Source: JAGZEG01 sp963930185 (GTDB lineage Bacteria; Actinomycetota; Coriobacteriia; Coriobacteriales; UMGS124). Taken from it: 46,229 nucleotides of DNA. The DNA lies in assembly GCA_963930185.1 (NCBI GenBank), contig CAWVLT010000012.1, positions 1 through 46,229 of the forward strand, written 5' to 3'. A program made the position numbers and the translations under genes. Position 1 is the stretch's first letter. The number at the start of each line of letters is the position of its first letter. Below the pieces are notes generated by a model. That model had not been told where the DNA came from. It saw nothing but the letters and a program-made list of their open reading frames with translations, and ran no database searches. Of the stretch, positions 42,094 through 46,229 are shown one piece after another.

Positions 42094-44823
42094 GTGTCTG
42101 ACATCAAGCGCATCTACCGGTTCGGCAAGGACGCCCAGGGCAACGACGTGACCGAGGGCTCGGCTGCTGAGAAGTACGTCCTGGGCGGCAAGGGCGCCAA
42201 CCTCGCCGAGATGGCCAAGATCGGCCTGCCGGTGCCGCCTGGCTTCACCATCACCTGCCAGACCTGCATGGAGTACGCCAACGCCGGCAACGTCTGGCCC
42301 GAGGGCGTGCTCGACCTCATCGAGCAGGCGCGCGAGGACCTTGAGCAGCGCGCGGGCAAGCGCCTGGGCGACCCCGAGGACCCGCTGCTCGTGTCGGTGC
42401 GCTCCGGCGCCCCGATGTCGATGCCCGGCATGATGGACACCGTGCTGAACCTGGGCATGAACGACCAGTCGGTCCAGGGCGTCATCAAGCAGACCGAAAA
42501 CCCGCGCTTCGCGTGGGACTCCTACCGCCGCTTCATCCAGATGTTCTCCGACGTGGTCATGGGCGTTGAGGCCGACCTGTTCGAGAACGCCATCACGGCG
42601 CGCAAGCTCATGGCCGGCGTCAAGAACGACACCGAGCTCACCGCCGAGGACCTGCAGGAGCTCGTGGGCGACTTCAAGCAGATCTTCGCCGACAACGTCT
42701 CCGTCGAGGAGCACCCCGAGGTGGCCGGCGCCGACGGCAAGCCCGTCTTCCCCCAGGACCCCAGCGTGCAGCTGCTCCTGGCCATCCAGGCCGTCTTCGG
42801 CAGCTGGAACAACAACCGCGCCATCGTCTACCGCAAGCAGAACAAGATCGCCGACGACCTGGGCACCGCCGTCAACGTCATGAGCATGGTGTTCGGCAAC
42901 AAGGGCAACACCTCGGCCACCGGCGTGGCCTTCACGCGCAACCCCGCCGACGGCACCAAGGAGTTCTACGGTGACTACCTGGTCAACGCCCAGGGCGAGG
43001 ACGTGGTGGCCGGCATCCGCAACACCGAGCCCATCGAGACGCTCAAGCACACCCCGGGCCTGGAGGAGGCCGGCGAGGAGCTCGAGCGCGTCTTCGGCAT
43101 CCTGGAGAACCACTACCGCGACATGATGGACATCGAGTTCACCATCGAGCAGGGCAAGCTCTACATGCTGCAGACCCGCGTGGGCAAGCGCACCGCGGCC
43201 GCCGCGCTCAAGGTGGCCATCGACATGGTGGGCGAGGGCCTCATCACCAAGGAGGAGGCGCTGCTGCGCGTCGACCCCTCGCAGCTCGACCAGCTGCTGC
43301 ACCCGCAGTTCGACAAGAGCGCCGAGTACGAGGTGCTCGCCCGCGGCCTCAACGCCTCCCCGGGCGCCGCGGTGGGCGAGGTCGTCTTCTCCTCGGCCGA
43401 CGCCGTGAAGGCCGCCGAGGAGGGCCGCGACTGCATCCTGGTGCGCTGGGAGACCAACCCCGACGACCTGTCGGGCATGATCGCCGCCAAGGGCATCCTC
43501 ACCAGCCACGGCGGCAAGACCAGCCACGCCGCCGTCATCGCGCGCGGCATGGGCGCGCCCTGCGTCTGCGGCGCCGACGCCCTGCGCATCGACGCGGCCA
43601 AGAAGGAGGTCGTCGTGGCCGGCACCGACGTGGTGCTGCACGAGGGCGACGTCATCTCCATCGACGGCACCACGGGCGTCGTGGTCAACGGCGCCGTGAA
43701 GCTGGTGAGCCCCAAGCTCTCCGGCGACCTGGAGACCATCCTGTCCTGGGCCGACGAGGTGCGCAAGCTGGGCGTGCGCGCCAACGCCGACAACCCCGCC
43801 GACGCCGAGCTCTCCCGCAGCTTCGGCGCCGAGGGCATCGGCCTGGACCGCACCGAGCACATGTTCCTGGGCGAGCGCAAGCAGATCATCCAGAGCTACA
43901 TCCTCACCGACGACCCCGCCGTGCGCCAGAAGGCCTGCGAGGACCTCTCCGAGGCCCAGACCAGCGACTTCTACGGCATGTTCAAGGCCATGGACGGGCT
44001 GCCAGTGACCGTGCGCCTGCTCGACCCGCCGCTGCACGAGTTCCTCGACGACCCGCGCAAGCTCGAGGTGGAGATCACCCGCATGGAGTGCGAGGGTGCC
44101 GACGCCCAGGTCATCGCCGAGAAGCGCGCCCTGCTCGCGCAGATCGACTCGATGACCGAGGCCAACCCCATGCTCGGCCTGCGCGGCTGCCGCCTGGGCT
44201 TCCTCTACCCGGAGCTGCCCATCCTGCAGGTCCAGGCCATCGCCAACGCCACCGCGCAGCTCAAGCAGGAGGGCCTGGACCCCAGGCCGCACATCATGGT
44301 GCCGCTCGTGTCGGTTGCCACCGAGCTCAAGGCCATGCGCGAGACCATCAAGGCCACGATCGCCCAGGTGCAGGAGCAGACCGGCGTCGACCTGTCGTTC
44401 ATCCCCGTGGGCACTATGATCGAGCTGCCGCGTGCCGCGGTGACCTCCGACGAGGTGGCCAAGTACGCCGACTTCTACAGCTTCGGCACCAACGACCTCA
44501 CGCAGACCACCTTTGGCTTCTCGCGCGATGACGTTGAGGGCAAGTTCATGCCCATCTACCTCAAGAGCAAGATCCTCACGCGCAACCCGTTCGAGACGGT
44601 GGACGACGGCGTGGCCAAGCTCGTGAAGATGGGCTGCGAGCTGGGCCGCTCCACCAACCCCGACCTAGAGCTGGGCGTGTGCGGCGAGCACGGCGGCGAC
44701 CCGGAGTCCATCCAGAAGTTCTACGACATCGGGCTGGACTACGTGAGCTGCTCGCCCTACCGCGTGCCCGTGGCGCGTCTGGCGGCCGCCCAGGCCACCC
44801 TGCGTAGCGAGGTGCGCAAGTAG
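42094..44823 (+). CDS. ppdK: Pyruvate, phosphate dikinase
   Basis: The start is GTG 42094 behind GAAGGAGACGAG; an upstream in-frame ATG (42052) lacks a site. The 909-residue enzyme interconverts pyruvate, ATP and phosphate with PEP, AMP and pyrophosphate, giving reversible flow at the base of glycolysis. The N-terminal ATP-grasp domain has LGGKGANLAEM and SVRSGAPMSMPGMMDTVLNLG. The swivelling phosphohistidine domain has GGKTSHAAVIARGMGAPCVCG with catalytic His478 and regulatory Thr476. The C-terminal PEP/pyruvate TIM barrel has GIGLDRTEHMFL, GTMIELPRA, SFGTNDLTQTTFGFSRDD and the catalytic-cysteine block GVCGEHGGDP. The regulator gene is directly upstream. Confidence 0.98.
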   Translation: MSDIKRIYRFGKDAQGNDVTEGSAAEKYVLGGKGANLAEMAKIGLPVPPGFTITCQTCMEYANAGNVWPEGVLDLIEQAREDLEQRAGKRLGDPEDPLLVSVRSGAPMSMPGMMDTVLNLGMNDQSVQGVIKQTENPRFAWDSYRRFIQMFSDVVMGVEADLFENAITARKLMAGVKNDTELTAEDLQELVGDFKQIFADNVSVEEHPEVAGADGKPVFPQDPSVQLLLAIQAVFGSWNNNRAIVYRKQNKIADDLGTAVNVMSMVFGNKGNTSATGVAFTRNPADGTKEFYGDYLVNAQGEDVVAGIRNTEPIETLKHTPGLEEAGEELERVFGILENHYRDMMDIEFTIEQGKLYMLQTRVGKRTAAAALKVAIDMVGEGLITKEEALLRVDPSQLDQLLHPQFDKSAEYEVLARGLNASPGAAVGEVVFSSADAVKAAEEGRDCILVRWETNPDDLSGMIAAKGILTSHGGKTSHAAVIARGMGAPCVCGADALRIDAAKKEVVVAGTDVVLHEGDVISIDGTTGVVVNGAVKLVSPKLSGDLETILSWADEVRKLGVRANADNPADAELSRSFGAEGIGLDRTEHMFLGERKQIIQSYILTDDPAVRQKACEDLSEAQTSDFYGMFKAMDGLPVTVRLLDPPLHEFLDDPRKLEVEITRMECEGADAQVIAEKRALLAQIDSMTEANPMLGLRGCRLGFLYPELPILQVQAIANATAQLKQEGLDPRPHIMVPLVSVATELKAMRETIKATIAQVQEQTGVDLSFIPVGTMIELPRAAVTSDEVAKYADFYSFGTNDLTQTTFGFSRDDVEGKFMPIYLKSKILTRNPFETVDDGVAKLVKMGCELGRSTNPDLELGVCGEHGGDPESIQKFYDIGLDYVSCSPYRVPVARLAAAQATLRSEVRK

Positions 44824-44851
44824 GCGCGAGACACGCCTGCGGCACGAACCT

Positions 44852-44923
44852 TGCAGAGTGCATGAATCCGGACAAAAAAGCGGCCTGAAAGCCGAAAAAT
44901 GTTCGAAAACATGCACTCTTGCA
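44852..44923. repeat. 72-base compound inverted repeat downstream of ppdK
   Basis: Outer arms TGCAGAGTGCATG (44852-44864) and CATGCACTCTTGCA (44910-44923) pair over 13 bases with one bulge. The interior holds a small hairpin (CGGC/GCCG, 44881-44894), A-runs and a TTCGAA palindrome. It lies between the ppdK stop and its terminator and codes for nothing. It could be a REP/MITE-like repeat or a structured RNA end; no second copy is present in the window. Confidence 0.55.
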
Positions 44924-44947
44924 GCGGCTTGGATAGATGACATATGG

Positions 44948-45004
44948 GGGAGGGCTTCCCTGCCAAGGGCCACGCGGCTCACGGCGGGGGAGCCCTCCCT
45001 TTTT
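44948..45004 (+). terminator. Intrinsic terminator after ppdK
   Basis: GGGAGGGCT (44948-44956) pairs with AGCCCTCCC (44991-44999), followed directly by TTTTT. The 34-base loop is itself GC-rich and may fold further. Confidence 0.85.
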
Positions 45005-45029
45005 GGTTCGCCCGCGCTGTCCGGATGCA

Positions 45030-45077
45030 TTGCGCTTGCTGCCTTATCGGCGTAGAATGCCAACTTGTACAGCTGTA
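45030..45077 (+). promoter_or_regulatory. Promoter and palindromic site before the surface-protein gene
   Basis: TTGCGC (45030-45035) and TAGAAT (45053-45058) are 17 bases apart, a fair sigma-70-type promoter. A perfect 10-bp palindrome TACAGCTGTA (45068-45077) sits just after the expected transcription start near 45065, where a repressor would block initiation or elongation. Regulation is inferred. Confidence 0.55.
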
Positions 45078-45120
45078 AAGCTTAAGGATGGCATGCAGAC
45101 GAGGGGAAGGTGGTTCGCGC

Positions 45121-46229
45121 ATGAGGAAGAGGCGCATGGCAAGACGCATCGCAACGCGCGTGGTGGCCGCCATGTCGGCCATGGCGCTCGCGGGCGCGCC
45201 GCTCTACGCGGTGGCCGACGAGGCCGCCGCGGGGGCGACGCCCGAGGCCGAGGCCGCGGCGTTCGCCGAGGGCGAGGGGTCGGGCGAGCCCGTCGGGGAG
45301 GGGCTGCCTGCCGAGGAGGCCCCCGAGGTGGCAGGCGAGGCCGAGACTCCTGCTGACGGGGCGGGTAACGTAGGCGTGCCTGTGACCGGCGATGCCGACG
45401 CGGCAGGGGAGTCTGGCATATCGGCGGGTTCGCAGGAGGCTGTCGACTCCTCCGAGGTGCCTGCTTCTGGCGGTGAGGCCGAGGGCGAGGGGAGCGTTGA
45501 CGCCGCCCCCGTCGACGGGGCCGAGGCTGAGCCTGCCGGCAACGCCGCAACAGACTCTGTGCTTGCTGGCAGCGCCGCGAACGGGTTGCCCTCTGAGGCC
45601 GCGCCGTCTGAGGAGGCGACGCCCTTGGCCGAGGATGACACCGAGGCGCCGACCATGGATGGCGTTATGTCCGTCTCCACCAAGCGCGCCACCGCCGGTG
45701 ACACGGTGACGTTCACCCTGCGCGCCTCCGACGAGGGGACCGGCCTGTTCTGGGCCAATCTCGAGTTCGTCAACCAGGACACCGGCGAGGAATCGGGCGC
45801 CGAGGCCGACGTGATAGCCGAGGACGGCACGCTGACCTTCAGGTTCGAGGTGAGGGACATGCACGGCCCGGGCCGCTGGGCGGTTAGGTGCGTCACCCTC
45901 CAGGACGCGCGCGGTAACTTCGCGAACTACTACGACCCGCGCTTCGCCAGCGACTGGGAGCTGGAGAGCCACCCCACGGCCGACCTGTCGGCGCTGGACT
46001 TCGAGGTGTACGGCACGACGGGGGACACCGAGGCGCCGGTGCTCATCGGCGCGGTCGGCGTCACGGTCAGGCAGGTCATGCCCGGCGAGAGCGTCACCAT
46101 GATGCTGCGCACCGAGGGCCACGACGTCTCCCGTGCCTGGATAACCTACCGCACGCCGCAGACGGGATCGGAGCACGACGTGGAGCTCGACCGCAGGACG
46201 GCCGACGGCATCATGAGCGGCACGATGGA
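45121..46229 (+). CDS. Secreted surface protein with Ig-like domains, N-terminal part, cut by right edge
   Basis: An open plus-strand frame runs from ATG 45121 past the window end (369 residues visible). ATG 45121 is preferred to ATG 45088 because GGGGAAGG lies at good spacing before it and it starts a signal peptide: basic MRKRRMARRIATR, hydrophobic VVAAMSAMALAGAPLYA, likely cleaved near residue 30. Residues 31-172 are a low-complexity Ala/Glu/Gly/Ser stalk. Two related domains follow, each opening with DTEAP (174-178 and 302-306) and having a beta-rich pattern (TAGDTVTFTLRASDEGTGLFWANLEF; PGESVTMMLRTEGHDVSRAWITY), probably Ig-like repeats. Such proteins are typical adhesins or wall-associated proteins; the anchor and any catalytic domain would be beyond the edge. 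Confidence 0.75.
   Translation, partial: MRKRRMARRIATRVVAAMSAMALAGAPLYAVADEAAAGATPEAEAAAFAEGEGSGEPVGEGLPAEEAPEVAGEAETPADGAGNVGVPVTGDADAAGESGISAGSQEAVDSSEVPASGGEAEGEGSVDAAPVDGAEAEPAGNAATDSVLAGSAANGLPSEAAPSEEATPLAEDDTEAPTMDGVMSVSTKRATAGDTVTFTLRASDEGTGLFWANLEFVNQDTGEESGAEADVIAEDGTLTFRFEVRDMHGPGRWAVRCVTLQDARGNFANYYDPRFASDWELESHPTADLSALDFEVYGTTGDTEAPVLIGAVGVTVRQVMPGESVTMMLRTEGHDVSRAWITYRTPQTGSEHDVELDRRTADGIMSGTM

Noticed and set aside
41932..44292. 786-codon minus-strand open frame opposite ppdK
   Set aside because: Low-complexity shadow of the ppdK codon pattern; ppdK on the plus strand is unmistakable.

Overview
The window is high-GC bacterial DNA, densely packed with genes, many of them on the plus strand in translationally coupled runs (TAATG, GTGA and ATGA overlaps). 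Gene content points to a rod-shaped, Gram-positive actinobacterium of the class Coriobacteriia (Olsenella/Collinsella/Atopobiaceae-like). The signs are GC-rich codon use, an EF-G2-type elongation factor paralog, a TIGR03960/TIGR03936 radical-SAM pair beside an RNase E/G homolog, an alpha/beta (glyQ/glyS) glycyl-tRNA synthetase, pyruvate phosphate dikinase with its regulatory kinase, and a BspA-type (DUF285) repeat surface protein. The genus call is inference; no rRNA or tRNA gene was found.

Layout. 1-1640: the N-terminal part of a multi-spanning membrane protein running off the left edge (probably a membrane-anchored LuxR-type regulator), and a 108-residue protein with 13 cysteines. 1650-3713: EF-G-like GTPase on the minus strand. 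3955-9642: envelope and housekeeping genes, namely a DUF4282-like zinc-ribbon membrane protein coupled to an N-acetylmuramoyl-L-alanine amidase, a second zinc-ribbon membrane protein, a cyclophilin, a TPR membrane protein and ndk. 9755-15754: the elongasome cluster mreB-mreC-mreD-mrdA(PBP2)-rodA. 15821-20391: a DUF697-like protein, the radical-SAM pair and a compact RNase E/G. 20540-27208: rplU-rpmA-obg-proB-proA-nadD-yqeK-rsfS (ribosome assembly, proline and NAD synthesis). 27335-32157: an accessory stretch with dinB, a PH-like membrane protein, a sirtuin, a GNAT acetyltransferase and a cysteine-patterned BspA-like repeat protein with a twin-arginine leader. 32552-34654: a two-component system. 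34816-37675: rpsP-khpA-rimM-trmD-lepB, with rplS absent from its usual place. 37770-44823: glyQ-glyS, then the PPDK regulatory protein and ppdK. 45121-end: the start of a large secreted surface protein.

No CRISPR array, prophage, insertion sequence or complete defence locus is visible. The most unusual items are the Cys-X9-Cys ladder in the BspA-like protein; an SOS-like box between dinB (apparently leaderless) and a divergent PH-like membrane protein; a PBP2 with an extra N-terminal membrane helix; an RNase E/G homolog cut to its catalytic core; AT-rich codon islands placed on the catalytic boxes of signal peptidase I; tandem near-identical hairpins between the sirtuin and the acetyltransferase; and a compound inverted repeat after ppdK.
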